Origin: CAVWSM01 sp963799425
Lineage (GTDB): Bacteria; Actinomycetota; Actinomycetes; Jiangellales; Jiangellaceae
Direction of reading: 5' to 3'
DNA: 64,000 bases
Assembly (NCBI GenBank): GCA_963799425.1
Contig: CAWCXA010000001.1
Span: 1-64,000, forward strand
A program made the position numbers and the translations under genes. Every line of letters starts with the position of its first letter. The first letter of the stretch is position 1. A model generated the notes under the pieces. It did no database searches, was not told the DNA's origin, and saw only the letters and a program-made list of their open reading frames with translations. Of this stretch, positions 55,294 to 63,076 are shown piece after piece.

Positions 55294-55839
55294 ATGGTTG
55301 CCACCGCGATCGTCGCCACCGAGGTGGCCTTTTGGGTGTTCCTCATGGCTGGGCTGGCTGCCCGATATGTCCTGCGTCGACCTCGGCTGGGCCTGGTGCT
55401 GCTGCTCGGTTCTCCGGCTGCCGACCTCGCACTCCTCGTCCTGACGGCCCGAGACCTGCAGAGTGGCGCGGCACCCACCCAAGCCCACGCAATTGCCGCG
55501 GCCTACCTCGGATTCAGCCTCGCGTTCGGCCACGACCTGGTGCGCTGGGCCGACGGGCGGTTCGCGCGTCGGTTCGGCGGCGCACCACTGGCGGCCAAGC
55601 CGCATCGCACCCGCACAGAACGCGTACGGCACGAATGGCGCGAGTTCCGCAAGGCCGCACTCTTCTGGGCCATCTCGGTCGGGCTGCTGCTCGGCCTCAG
55701 CGCGCTCGTCGGCGACGTCGAGCGGGCCCAGCCACTGTTGGGGTTCGTCGTCGTGCTCACGCTCACCCTCGGGATCTGGCTCGTGGCCGGCCCTGTCGCG
55801 ACCAGCGCCAACCAACGACTGAAGAAGGAAGCAGCATGA
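55294..55839 (+). CDS. Four-TM membrane protein, unknown function
   Basis: 181 residues with hydrophobic segments at about 2-24, 31-50, 64-86 (with AFGHDLVRWAD) and two C-terminal helices (AALFWAISVGLLLGLSALV, FVVVLTLTLGIWLVAG). The topology recalls YmcC-like 2TM domains. GGAG precedes the ATG. Probably repressed by the divergent TetR. It overlaps the next gene by 4 bp. Confidence 0.75.
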   Translation: MVATAIVATEVAFWVFLMAGLAARYVLRRPRLGLVLLLGSPAADLALLVLTARDLQSGAAPTQAHAIAAAYLGFSLAFGHDLVRWADGRFARRFGGAPLAAKPHRTRTERVRHEWREFRKAALFWAISVGLLLGLSALVGDVERAQPLLGFVVVLTLTLGIWLVAGPVATSANQRLKKEAA

Positions 55840-56075
55840 CCGAGCAACAGAAGATCCAGCAGAAGACAACAAAGCAGTGGGCACCGTGGTGGGCGTACGC
55901 AGCCGTCATCCTGGGCGTGAACTACCTCCGACAACTGGTGATGCCAGTTGGCACCGTGCCTGAGTGGGCCGTCGTCGCGATCGTCGTCGGCATCTCGGCC
56001 GCACTGTTTGCCGCCATCACCGCGATCTACCGCGCCGCCGGCCGGAAGCGTCAGCAATCCCGGCCGCAGCTATAG
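55836..56075 (+). CDS. Small two-TM membrane protein
   Basis: 79 residues. Two membrane helices (WWAYAAVILGVNYLRQLV and WAVVAIVVGISAALFAAIT) lie between a polar Gln/Lys/Thr-rich N-terminus and a basic C-terminus. ATGA overlap with the upstream gene. Function unknown; shares the TetR-controlled unit. Confidence 0.75.
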   Translation: MTEQQKIQQKTTKQWAPWWAYAAVILGVNYLRQLVMPVGTVPEWAVVAIVVGISAALFAAITAIYRAAGRKRQQSRPQL

Positions 56076-56131
56076 CTTGGTGGCTTGGGTAGCCGCAGCC
56101 CACCTGGCGGCACTGGCTAGGGTCGAGTGCC

Positions 56132-57313
56132 ATGAACTGCCCGGTCCACATCGCTTGGGATGAGGCGCTGTGCGCGTACGACTTCGGACCAGGGCATCCG
56201 ATGGCGCCCATCCGGCTGGACCTGACCGTGCGACTGGCTCGCGAGCTCGGGCTGCTCGACCGAAGTGGCGTCAAGGTTGTCGCGCCAGAGGTGGCCACGG
56301 ACGAGCTGTTGACGCTCGTGCACCAGCCTGACTACCTGGCTGCCGTGCGGCGGTGCAGCGTCGACGACCCGGGGGTCGAGTCCGCGTACGGCTTAGGTAC
56401 TGAGGACGACCCGGCCTTCCCGGGCATGCATGAGGCGTCCGCTCGCATCGTCGGTGGCACGGTCGCGGTGGCCGAGGCGGTATGGCGGGGTGAGGCGGTG
56501 CACGGGGTCAACTTTTCTGGCGGCCTTCACCACGCGATGCCGGGCTGGGCGAGCGGCTTCTGTATCTACAACGACCTGGCCATCGCAATCCGGCGACTGC
56601 TTGAGCTGGGGGCGTCGCGGATCGCGTACGTGGACCTTGACGTGCACCACGGTGACGGTGTCCAGGCGATCTTCTGGGACGACCCGCGGGTGCTCACGAT
56701 CAGCCTGCACGAGACGCCGCGGACGCTCTTCCCCGGCACGGGCTATCCGGAGGAAACCGGCGGTGCGGCCGCCGAAGGCAGTGCCGTCAACGTGGCACTA
56801 CCGCCCGGCACCAATGACGCGGGCTGGCTGCGCGCGTTCGACGCGGTCGTGCCTCCGTTGCTGCGCGAGTTTTCGCCAGACGTGATCGTGAGTCAGCACG
56901 GTTGCGATGGTCACGCCGAGGATCCGCTCGCCCACCTCGCGCTTACCGTTGACGGCCAGCGGGCCGCGCAGGTCGCGGTGCATGAGCTGGCGCATGAGCT
57001 GTGCGACGGACGGTGGGTGGCCACCGGCGGAGGCGGCTATGCCGTTGTCGATGTCGTACCACGGTCCTGGTCACACTTGATCGGCATCGCCGGCGGCCGT
57101 CCGGTTGACCCAGAAACCGCCGTGCCAGAGGGCTGGCGGTCGTATGTGCAGCGGGTCCTGGGGCGCATCGGCCCCTATCGCATGACCGACGGCGGTCTCG
57201 GCCAGATGCCGTCGTGGGCGGCCGGCTTCGACCCGGCAGACGACGTGGACCGGGCCGTCATCGCCACGCAGCGCGCGGTCTTCCCGGCCCATGGGCTCGC
57301 CCCGGTCTGGTGA
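56132..57313 (+). CDS. AcuC-like histone-deacetylase family protein
   Basis: 393 residues of the arginase/deacetylase fold: GLHHAMPGWASGFCIYNDLAIAI (the His pair), RIAYVDLDVHHGDGVQAIFWDDPRV (zinc Asp-His) and VSQHGCDGHAEDPLAHLALTV. The AcuC branch deacetylates acyl-lysine on acetyl-CoA synthetase and other proteins. A TAGGGT box (56118-56123) ends 8 nt before the ATG, suggesting a leaderless mRNA. Confidence 0.94.
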   Translation: MNCPVHIAWDEALCAYDFGPGHPMAPIRLDLTVRLARELGLLDRSGVKVVAPEVATDELLTLVHQPDYLAAVRRCSVDDPGVESAYGLGTEDDPAFPGMHEASARIVGGTVAVAEAVWRGEAVHGVNFSGGLHHAMPGWASGFCIYNDLAIAIRRLLELGASRIAYVDLDVHHGDGVQAIFWDDPRVLTISLHETPRTLFPGTGYPEETGGAAAEGSAVNVALPPGTNDAGWLRAFDAVVPPLLREFSPDVIVSQHGCDGHAEDPLAHLALTVDGQRAAQVAVHELAHELCDGRWVATGGGGYAVVDVVPRSWSHLIGIAGGRPVDPETAVPEGWRSYVQRVLGRIGPYRMTDGGLGQMPSWAAGFDPADDVDRAVIATQRAVFPAHGLAPVW

Positions 57314-57364
57314 CGCTCCGTGGGCCCCAGGCGTCTCCACTTTCCCGTCTGTCACATCCGCAAC

Positions 57365-57430
57365 TAGCATGAGCCCCTGTACACCCGCGTGACTGTCGCA
57401 CCGGAGGGGAAGCCGGGGCCGACGCGGGTG
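57365..57430 (+). promoter_or_regulatory. Promoter and leader hairpin of BldC-like gene
   Basis: TAGCAT (57365-57370) is a -10-like box, followed by a perfect 9-bp inverted repeat CACCCGCGT (57382-57390) / ACGCGGGTG (57422-57430). The 5' leader would fold into a hairpin just before GAGGCGG and the ATG at 57445. Confidence 0.45.
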
Positions 57431-57444
57431 CGAGGCGGTGTGAC

Positions 57445-57657
57445 ATGGCCCGGAAGGCTGCGGGGAAGCAGGACCCCCTGGACGTACGCTTCCTGACCGT
57501 CGCTGAGGTCGCGGACGTGATGCGCGTCTCACGGATGACCGTCTATCGGCTGGTGCACGCCGGCACACTCCCGGCCGCGCAGGTTGGCCGGTCGTTCCGC
57601 ATCCCCGAGCAGGCGGTCCAGGACTACCTACGCGACTCGTTCATCCAAGCCGGCTGA
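57445..57657 (+). CDS. BldC-like helix-turn-helix DNA-binding protein
   Basis: 70 residues, almost entirely a MerR-type winged HTH: FLTVAEVADVMRVSRMTVYRLVHAGTLPAAQVGRSFRIPEQAVQDYL. The length and sequence match BldC-family regulators that polymerise on DNA and control development or metabolism in actinobacteria. It is conserved upstream of the bS22-SDR-acyltransferase block. Confidence 0.9.
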   Translation: MARKAAGKQDPLDVRFLTVAEVADVMRVSRMTVYRLVHAGTLPAAQVGRSFRIPEQAVQDYLRDSFIQAG

Positions 57658-57691
57658 CTCCCGCATCCATCCCGATCGCAGACCGCAACGA

Positions 57692-57737
57692 ACCTCCTTG
57701 TGACGCCCTGACTACGCAGGGTGCCGCACAAGGAGGT
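57692..57737 (+). promoter_or_regulatory. SD-sequestering hairpin before secreted-protein gene
   Basis: ACCTCCTTGTG (57692-57702) pairs perfectly over 11 bp with CACAAGGAGGT (57727-57737), which contains the ribosome-binding site of the gene at 57746. An inner CCCTG/CAGGG stem (57706-57710 / 57717-57721) stacks in the loop. It may be a translational switch and could also terminate the upstream BldC-like transcript. Confidence 0.7.
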
Positions 57738-57745
57738 GGTCAGCC

Positions 57746-58129
57746 ATGCCTTGGACAACTCGAAAGACACGCACGGCGCAGGCCGCATCGGCGGCGCTCA
57801 TTGTCGCCGCGACACTGGCGACGACCGCGTCGCCCGCGACGGCGCAGGACCCGGCCGTCGACAGAAATAGGGTGATGCACGGCTTCGTCCTCGATGACGG
57901 CGAGCTCACCCTGATCAACGTGCCCGGTGCCTCGAGCACGCAAGTCAACGCGATCAGCGACCACGGCGAGATCACCGGCTTCTACACCGACCCGCCGATG
58001 CAGACCCAGGCGCGCGGTGCGGCCGCCGCCACGTGGGTGGCCATGCCGCCGGGCGATCCCCATGCCCTCGTGGACATGTGGCGACTGCCGAACCGCGTCG
58101 TGCCCGACCCGAGCCGGCGGGTACCCTGA
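57746..58129 (+). CDS. Small secreted protein with one HAF-type repeat
   Basis: 127 residues. A signal peptide (ASAALIVAATLATTASPATA, cleavage near AQ) is followed by one extracellular repeat (HGFVLDDGELTLINVPGA, AISDHGEITGFY) of the HAF kind, which usually occurs in many tandem copies forming beta-structures. Having a single copy is unusual. The AAGGAGGT ribosome site is buried in the hairpin at 57692-57737. Confidence 0.65.
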   Translation: MPWTTRKTRTAQAASAALIVAATLATTASPATAQDPAVDRNRVMHGFVLDDGELTLINVPGASSTQVNAISDHGEITGFYTDPPMQTQARGAAAATWVAMPPGDPHALVDMWRLPNRVVPDPSRRVP

Positions 58130-58195
58130 GGGCCAGTTGTCCGCGGGGTCCGGCCCGCGACAGGCCGTACCTTCAGTGACGAGTGAGGTTCCCCC

Positions 58196-58297
58196 GTGGG
58201 CTCCGTAATCAAGAAGCGCCGCAAGCGCATGGCGAAGAAAAAGCACCGCAAGCTGCTCCGCAAGACCCGCGTGCAGCGCCGAAAGCTCGGCAAGTAG
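58196..58297 (+). CDS. 30S ribosomal protein bS22 (AURKAIP1/COX24 domain)
   Basis: 33 residues, extremely basic: MGSVIKKRRKRMAKKKHRKL and then LRKTRVQRRKLGK. This tiny actinobacterial small-subunit protein is recognisable despite its size. The GTG is preceded by GTGAGG. It is a hallmark of this syntenic block between the BldC-like and SDR genes. Confidence 0.93.
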   Translation: MGSVIKKRRKRMAKKKHRKLLRKTRVQRRKLGK

Positions 58298-58331
58298 ACG
58301 GGCCGAGGGGGGCCCTGCATCACCCGCGGAA

Positions 58332-58413
58332 TGATCACGGAACCCATGCTCCTGGGGCCGGTGCCAGGCCCATGAGCCCTGCACACCCCCCACAGGCATG
58401 GGTAACGTGATCA
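58332..58413. other. Nested inverted repeat between bS22 and SDR genes
   Basis: TGATCACG (58332-58339) pairs with CGTGATCA (58406-58413), and just inside ACCCATGC (58342-58349) pairs with GCATGGGT (58396-58403), separated by GA/AA. The loop adds CCTGG/CCAGG. It forms an 82-nt stem-loop of about 16 perfect pairs, in either RNA orientation. It could be a terminator, a structured RNA or a cruciform. Confidence 0.6.
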
Positions 58414-58500
58414 CTTCGTTTCAGGCACCCGTGTTTCTGCCACCTTGTCGCGAGGCAACGGCTGCGTAGGATCGGCAACACCTGACGAGGGGAGCGGGTC

Positions 58501-59523
58501 ATGTCCCGCGTTGTGCTGGTCACAGGTGTCGCCCGACAGCTGGGCGCCCGCATGGCTGCACGCCTCGCCGCCGACCCCGCGATCGACAAGGTTGTTGGCG
58601 TCGATGTGATCGACTCGACCTACGACACCGGCGGCGCCGAGTTCGTCCGCGCTGACATTCGCCGGCCCGAGCTGCCCGAGCTGCTGTACGCGATCGGCCC
58701 CGACTCCGTCGTCCACATGAACGTGCTGACCACCCCACGCGATGCGGGCGGCCGGGTGCCGCAAAAAGAGATCAACATCATCGGCACGATGCAGCTGCTC
58801 GGGGCCTGCCAGAAGTCGGACACCGTCCGCTCGGTCGTCGTCAAGTCGTCGACGGTCATCTACGGCGGCTCGTCCCGCGACCCGGCGCTGTTCACCGAGG
58901 GCATGTCGGCCAAGGTCACGCCGCGGCGCGGCTTTCCCAAGGACTCGCTCGAGGTGGAGGCCTACGTGCGTGGTTTCGCGCGACGTCGTCCCGACATCGC
59001 GGTCACGATCCTGCGGTTCGCCAACTTCATGGGTCCGACGGTCCGCACGCCGTTGACCGAGTACTTCTCGCTTCCCGTCATCCCGACCATCCTCGGTTTC
59101 GACGCACGGCTGCAGTTCGTGCACGAGGACGACGGCATCGAGGCCCTGCACCGCGCGGCGGTCGAGGAGTGGCACGGTACCTACAACCTGGCCGGCGACG
59201 GCATCCTGCTGGTGAGCCAGGCCGTACGGCGCGCCGGCCGGCCGGAGCTTCCGATCCCGCGTTTTGCGACGGCCTATGCGGGGCAGACGATGCGTACGTT
59301 CGGTATCGCCGGGTTCACACCGGAGATGTTGACCTTGCTGTCGTACGGCCGGGGCGTCGACACGACCCGCATCCGTGCCGAGCGAGACTTCGTGCCGCGG
59401 TTCAGCACGGCGGAGGCATTCACGTCGTTCGTCGAGGCGCGCGGCAGCGGCCCGTTTGCGGCGAGCCGGGTCCATGGGGCCGAGGAAGCATTCGTGTCAG
59501 GGCTGGAGGCAGTCGATGGGTGA
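58501..59523 (+). CDS. NAD-dependent epimerase/dehydratase (SDR)
   Basis: 340 residues. The nucleotide-binding start is VLVTGVARQLGARMAARLA (a variant of GxxGxxG). It has VVHMNVL, a VVKSSTVIYGGS substrate region and FPKDSLEVEAYVRGF with K where the SDR Tyr-x3-Lys would place its pair, so catalysis is uncertain. It is conserved next to the acyltransferase in actinobacteria. RBS GAGGGGAG; stop overlaps the next start by 8 bp. Confidence 0.85.
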   Translation: MSRVVLVTGVARQLGARMAARLAADPAIDKVVGVDVIDSTYDTGGAEFVRADIRRPELPELLYAIGPDSVVHMNVLTTPRDAGGRVPQKEINIIGTMQLLGACQKSDTVRSVVVKSSTVIYGGSSRDPALFTEGMSAKVTPRRGFPKDSLEVEAYVRGFARRRPDIAVTILRFANFMGPTVRTPLTEYFSLPVIPTILGFDARLQFVHEDDGIEALHRAAVEEWHGTYNLAGDGILLVSQAVRRAGRPELPIPRFATAYAGQTMRTFGIAGFTPEMLTLLSYGRGVDTTRIRAERDFVPRFSTAEAFTSFVEARGSGPFAASRVHGAEEAFVSGLEAVDG

Positions 59524-60439
59524 GGAACCCGAGGTCGCGCTGCCTCAGCAGCTGGTGCAGCTGGCCGAGACGCTAGGCCAGCTTGCCGGGCACCTGCCCG
59601 AGGACGCGCAGCGACAGCTCGCGACCGGTGTCGCGTTCCTTCGGCGCCGACTCACCGGCGAATATGACGTGGACGTGTTCGGGTTCGACGCCGAGCTCAC
59701 CGAAGAGATCCTGCTGCCGTTGATCCGCCCGCTCTACGAGCGCTGGTTCCGCGTCGACGTCACCGGGGTCGAGCACCTGCCCGACGAGGGCGCCGCACTG
59801 GTCGTGGCCAACCACTCGGGCACGATCGCCCTCGACTCGGTGATGACCCAGCTGGCCGTGCACGACGAGCACCCGCGAAACCGGCATCTGCGCTGCCTCG
59901 GCGGCGACATCGTGTTCTCCCTACCGTTCGTGGGGGAGATGGCCCGCAAGGGCGGGGCGACACTGGCTTCCCCCGAGGATGTCGACGCGTTGCTCGCCGC
60001 GGGTGAGCTGGTCGGCGTGTGGCCGGAGGGTTACAAGGGGAGTGGCAAGCGGTTCAGCGAGCGCTACAAGCTGCAGCGGTTCGGCCGCGGTGGCTTTGTC
60101 TCGGCAGCAGTGCGGGCACAGGTCCCGATCGTGCCGTGCGCGATCGTCGGTGCTGAGGAGATCTACCCGCTGATCGGCGACATCCCGGTGCTTGCCCGAC
60201 TGCTGCGGTTGCCGTACTTCCCGGTCACGCCGACATTCCCGTGGCTCGGTCCGCTCGGGCTGGTGCCATTGCCGTCGAAGTGGCTCATCGAGTTCGGTGA
60301 GCCCATCCCGACTGACACCTACGACCCGTCCGAGGCCGACGACCCCATGGTCGTGTTCGAGCTCACCGACCACGTACGCGACACAATCCAGCGCTCGGTC
60401 AACGAGCTGCGCGAGCGGCGGGGCAACGTCTGGGGCTGA
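59516..60439 (+). CDS. Lysophospholipid/glycerol-phosphate acyltransferase family
   Basis: 307 residues, PlsC-like. The catalytic block is VVANHSGTIALD (H-x6-D, as in this actinobacterial subfamily), the phosphate-binding motif is VWPEGYKGSG, and IVPCAIVGAEEIYP is conserved. It probably acylates a lysophospholipid or similar polar lipid at the membrane. It overlaps the SDR gene by 8 bp, so both likely act in one lipid pathway. Confidence 0.9.
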   Translation: MGEEPEVALPQQLVQLAETLGQLAGHLPEDAQRQLATGVAFLRRRLTGEYDVDVFGFDAELTEEILLPLIRPLYERWFRVDVTGVEHLPDEGAALVVANHSGTIALDSVMTQLAVHDEHPRNRHLRCLGGDIVFSLPFVGEMARKGGATLASPEDVDALLAAGELVGVWPEGYKGSGKRFSERYKLQRFGRGGFVSAAVRAQVPIVPCAIVGAEEIYPLIGDIPVLARLLRLPYFPVTPTFPWLGPLGLVPLPSKWLIEFGEPIPTDTYDPSEADDPMVVFELTDHVRDTIQRSVNELRERRGNVWG

Positions 60440-60456
60440 CGGGCGGCTGTAGCGCC

Positions 60457-60505
60457 GATCAGGGTCCCCCTTGTCCAAGAGATTCGGACTATGGGGACCC
60501 TGATC
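60457..60505. terminator. Bidirectional hairpin between convergent genes
   Basis: GATCAGGGTCCCC (60457-60469) pairs perfectly with GGGGACCCTGATC (60493-60505), with inner GTCC/GGAC. It lies between the convergent acyltransferase and subtilase genes and serves as a two-way terminator. Confidence 0.7.
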
Positions 60506-60523
60506 GTTACGCGAGATCCGCTG

Positions 60524-62011
60524 CTAGCTCACTGCGCCTGCCGCGTTCACCTCACCGTGGCCATAGAAGGAATTGACCCGGCCGCCGCTGCACTCGGCGA
60601 GGAACTGGTCCAGGCCTGGTCTCGGGTTGTAGACGCCCTCGGGGCACGGCAGTGCCTCGGCCGTCTGCTGCAGCAAGGTCGCCAGCTTGCCCGGCGACAT
60701 GTCGCCGTGTGCACTCAGCGCCAGTGCCGCCACGCCGGCTGCGTGCGGCGATGCCATCGAGGTGCCTTGCGAGAAGCCCCATCCGAATGCCCCAGTCGTC
60801 GTGTTGACGACGGTGGAGAGCACGGCATGCGTGATCGTCGACACTGTCGGGTCTGGCTGACGCGTGTCGCCACCGGGAGCCGCGACCTCGACAACCCCCT
60901 GACCGTACGAGGAGTAGTAGCTCTTCAGTCGCTCGGTGCCCACCGCAGAGACCGTGACAACGCCAGGCGCCTCGGCCGGAAGATCCACGCAGGCGCCGTT
61001 GATGGTCCGCGTCTCGACCGGGGACGAGCCATCGTTCGGGCTTGTGGCGTCGATGAACTTGTGCTGCAGGTCGACGTTGCTATTGCCCGCGGACGCGATG
61101 TTGAGCACACCTTGATTGCTCGAGTAACGGATCGCCCGCTGAATCGCCTGCCATACCGGCCGCTGCCGCGCGTCGTTGCGGCAGTTGAACTCCCACGGGT
61201 CGATGAAGTAGCTGTTGTTGGTCAGATCGAACCCGTGCTCGGCGGCCCACATGAATCCACACAGAGCGGCCTCGGGATAGATGAAGCCGTCGTCGTTGAC
61301 CACCTTGACCGCCGCCAGGGTCACTCCGGGAGCGACACCGGTAACGCCGATGCCGTTGAGGCTCGCCGCGATGGTGCCCGCCACGTGCGTGCCGTGGGTC
61401 GACGTAGTCGGCTGCCACGACGCGAATGTCGTGTCCGGGGCACCCGACAAGCAGGAAGCCGACAGAGACGCGTCGACTCGATCGGCAAGGTCAGGATGCG
61501 CTGCGGCGATGCCGGAATCCAGCACCCCTACCACAACGTCAGAGTCACCGATGGTCACGGCGTGCGCCTCGACCAGGTCGATCTGCGGCATGTCCCATTG
61601 CTGTCCCCAGAGGGGCTCGGACTCGGCGCCTGCCTGTGCGGCTCCCGTGGCGCCCGCCTCGACTGTGGCCACCATCTCGAAGTTGAGATCCTCATCGAGG
61701 ATGCTGCCGAGGCCCGATGTAGGCGCAACGTCGCCCACGCCAGCCTTGTGGATACTGCCCGCCTGAGCCTCAGTCGCAGAAACGACCAGGACACCGATCT
61801 GCGCGTAGTTGGCGACCACATTGGCGCCGGCGGCTTGCACAGCCTTGATCGCCTTGGACGTGCCTGATCCTTGAGATCCGACGACGAGGTAGGTCGACGC
61901 GCTGCCGGACTCGGCTGTCGCGGTTGGCGCGACCAAGCCCATGGCGGCGATGGTGACGACGCCTACTGCGGCGGTGGCCGCAGTGGCACGCCTCTTGCGG
62001 AGTGCTCGCAT
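60524..62011 (-). CDS. Secreted S8 family subtilisin-like protease
   Basis: 495 residues. A signal peptide (KRRATAATAAVGVVTIAAMG) precedes an inhibitor-I9-like propeptide and the catalytic domain with Asp in GVLDSGIAAAHPDLADR, His in STHGTHVAGTIA and Ser in GTSMASPHAAGVAAL. All three catalytic residues are present. The propeptide ends near residue 120. ATG at 62011 follows AGGGAGACAGC. The 5' region holds CCGCCGCGG/CCGCGGCGG (62035-62061) and the palindrome CTTGTCGACAAG (62110-62121). Confidence 0.93.
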   Translation of the reverse strand: MRALRKRRATAATAAVGVVTIAAMGLVAPTATAESGSASTYLVVGSQGSGTSKAIKAVQAAGANVVANYAQIGVLVVSATEAQAGSIHKAGVGDVAPTSGLGSILDEDLNFEMVATVEAGATGAAQAGAESEPLWGQQWDMPQIDLVEAHAVTIGDSDVVVGVLDSGIAAAHPDLADRVDASLSASCLSGAPDTTFASWQPTTSTHGTHVAGTIAASLNGIGVTGVAPGVTLAAVKVVNDDGFIYPEAALCGFMWAAEHGFDLTNNSYFIDPWEFNCRNDARQRPVWQAIQRAIRYSSNQGVLNIASAGNSNVDLQHKFIDATSPNDGSSPVETRTINGACVDLPAEAPGVVTVSAVGTERLKSYYSSYGQGVVEVAAPGGDTRQPDPTVSTITHAVLSTVVNTTTGAFGWGFSQGTSMASPHAAGVAALALSAHGDMSPGKLATLLQQTAEALPCPEGVYNPRPGLDQFLAECSGGRVNSFYGHGEVNAAGAVS

Positions 62012-62034
62012 TGCTGTCTCCCTGCTGCTTGGTC

Positions 62035-62121
62035 CCGCCGCGGCGAGGTGACCCGCGGCGGAAACGTTCCGGCGTGTGTGCCGGTAGTGCAACCTGGCAC
62101 AGCCGTGGACTTGTCGACAAG
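62035..62121. promoter_or_regulatory. Leader hairpin and palindrome upstream of subtilase
   Basis: The 9-bp inverted repeat CCGCCGCGG (62035-62043) / CCGCGGCGG (62053-62061) and a perfect 12-bp palindrome CTTGTCGACAAG (62110-62121) occupy the gap between the HAD-IB gene and the subtilase start. The palindrome is a possible operator; the repeat would lie in the leader RNA. Confidence 0.45.
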
Positions 62122-62137
62122 CCCCTGATGACTTGAT

Positions 62138-63004
62138 TCAGCGACGGCGGCGCAGTGCCGCGAAGGCAGCAGCCATGCCGGCACCTACGGCCGCTCCCAT
62201 TGCCGCTGCCGCGCTGATGCGGGCGACCCGACGACCCGTACGGAAATCGCGCACCCGCCAGCCCTGCAACTTGGCGTAGGACCGCAGCTCGGAGTCGGGG
62301 TTGATTGCGCACGGGTAGCCCACCAGGGACAGCATCGGGATGTCGTTGGCGGAGTCGCTGTAGGCACTGCAGCGCTCCAGCTCGAGCCCTTCACGGACGG
62401 CGAGGGCGCGAACCGCCTCGGCTTTGGCCTCGCCGTGCAGCAGGTCGCCGACGAGACGGCCGGTGTAGACACCGTTGACATGCTCGGCGACGGTTCCCAA
62501 GGCGCCGGTCAGGCCTAGTCGCGAGGCGATGATCTCCGCGACCTCGACCGGTGTGGCCGTCACGAGCCAGACCCGCTGGCCGCTGTCGAGGTGGCTCTGC
62601 GCCAGCAGATGCGTGCCCGGCCAGACGCTCTCGGACAGGTCGTCGGCGAAGATTTCCTCAGCGACGGCCCGAAGCTCCGCCACGCTGTGCCCGGCAATGA
62701 ACGACAGGGCCGACTGGCGGACCTTGGCGATGTGTTCGGGGTTCTCCGAGCCGCCGACGCGGAAGGCGAGTTGTTGCCAAGCGAAGGCGGCCACGTCTCG
62801 CACTCCGAAGAACTTCCGCTGATACAGCCCGCGGGCGAGCACAAATAGCGATGCACCGCGCAGAATCGTGTTGTCGACGTCGAAGAATGCGGCCGCTCGC
62901 ACATCCGGCCCCGTCTCCAACGGCGTACCAACCTCGGTCGCCGCGGCCGCGACCTGGCCGGACATGACAGGCGAGACGTCGCGGGTACGTCGAAGCCGAG
63001 CCAT
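62138..63004 (-). CDS. HAD-IB family phosphatase (SerB/CicA-like)
   Basis: 288 residues. Motif I is AFFDVDNTIL, the motif II Thr is in VWLVTATPVEVAE, and motif IV is AYSDSANDIPMLSLVG. It ends with a C-terminal Ala/Gly hydrophobic helix (AAAAMGAAVGAGMAAAFA) and an arginine tail, suggesting membrane association. Conserved next to the SDR-acyltransferase pair in actinobacteria, where it may dephosphorylate a lipid intermediate (inference). Confidence 0.9.
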   Translation of the reverse strand: MARLRRTRDVSPVMSGQVAAAATEVGTPLETGPDVRAAAFFDVDNTILRGASLFVLARGLYQRKFFGVRDVAAFAWQQLAFRVGGSENPEHIAKVRQSALSFIAGHSVAELRAVAEEIFADDLSESVWPGTHLLAQSHLDSGQRVWLVTATPVEVAEIIASRLGLTGALGTVAEHVNGVYTGRLVGDLLHGEAKAEAVRALAVREGLELERCSAYSDSANDIPMLSLVGYPCAINPDSELRSYAKLQGWRVRDFRTGRRVARISAAAAMGAAVGAGMAAAFAALRRRR

Positions 63005-63076
63005 GATCCAGAGCCTATGCCGACACGCTGATCAGCCGGGTGGTGAGTCCGCTCAAGATCGCTACGCTGGCCCGTC

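Noticed and set aside
60491..61867. A 458-codon plus-strand frame opposite the subtilase
   Set aside because: Antisense to a gene with an intact catalytic triad; starts inside the terminator hairpin.
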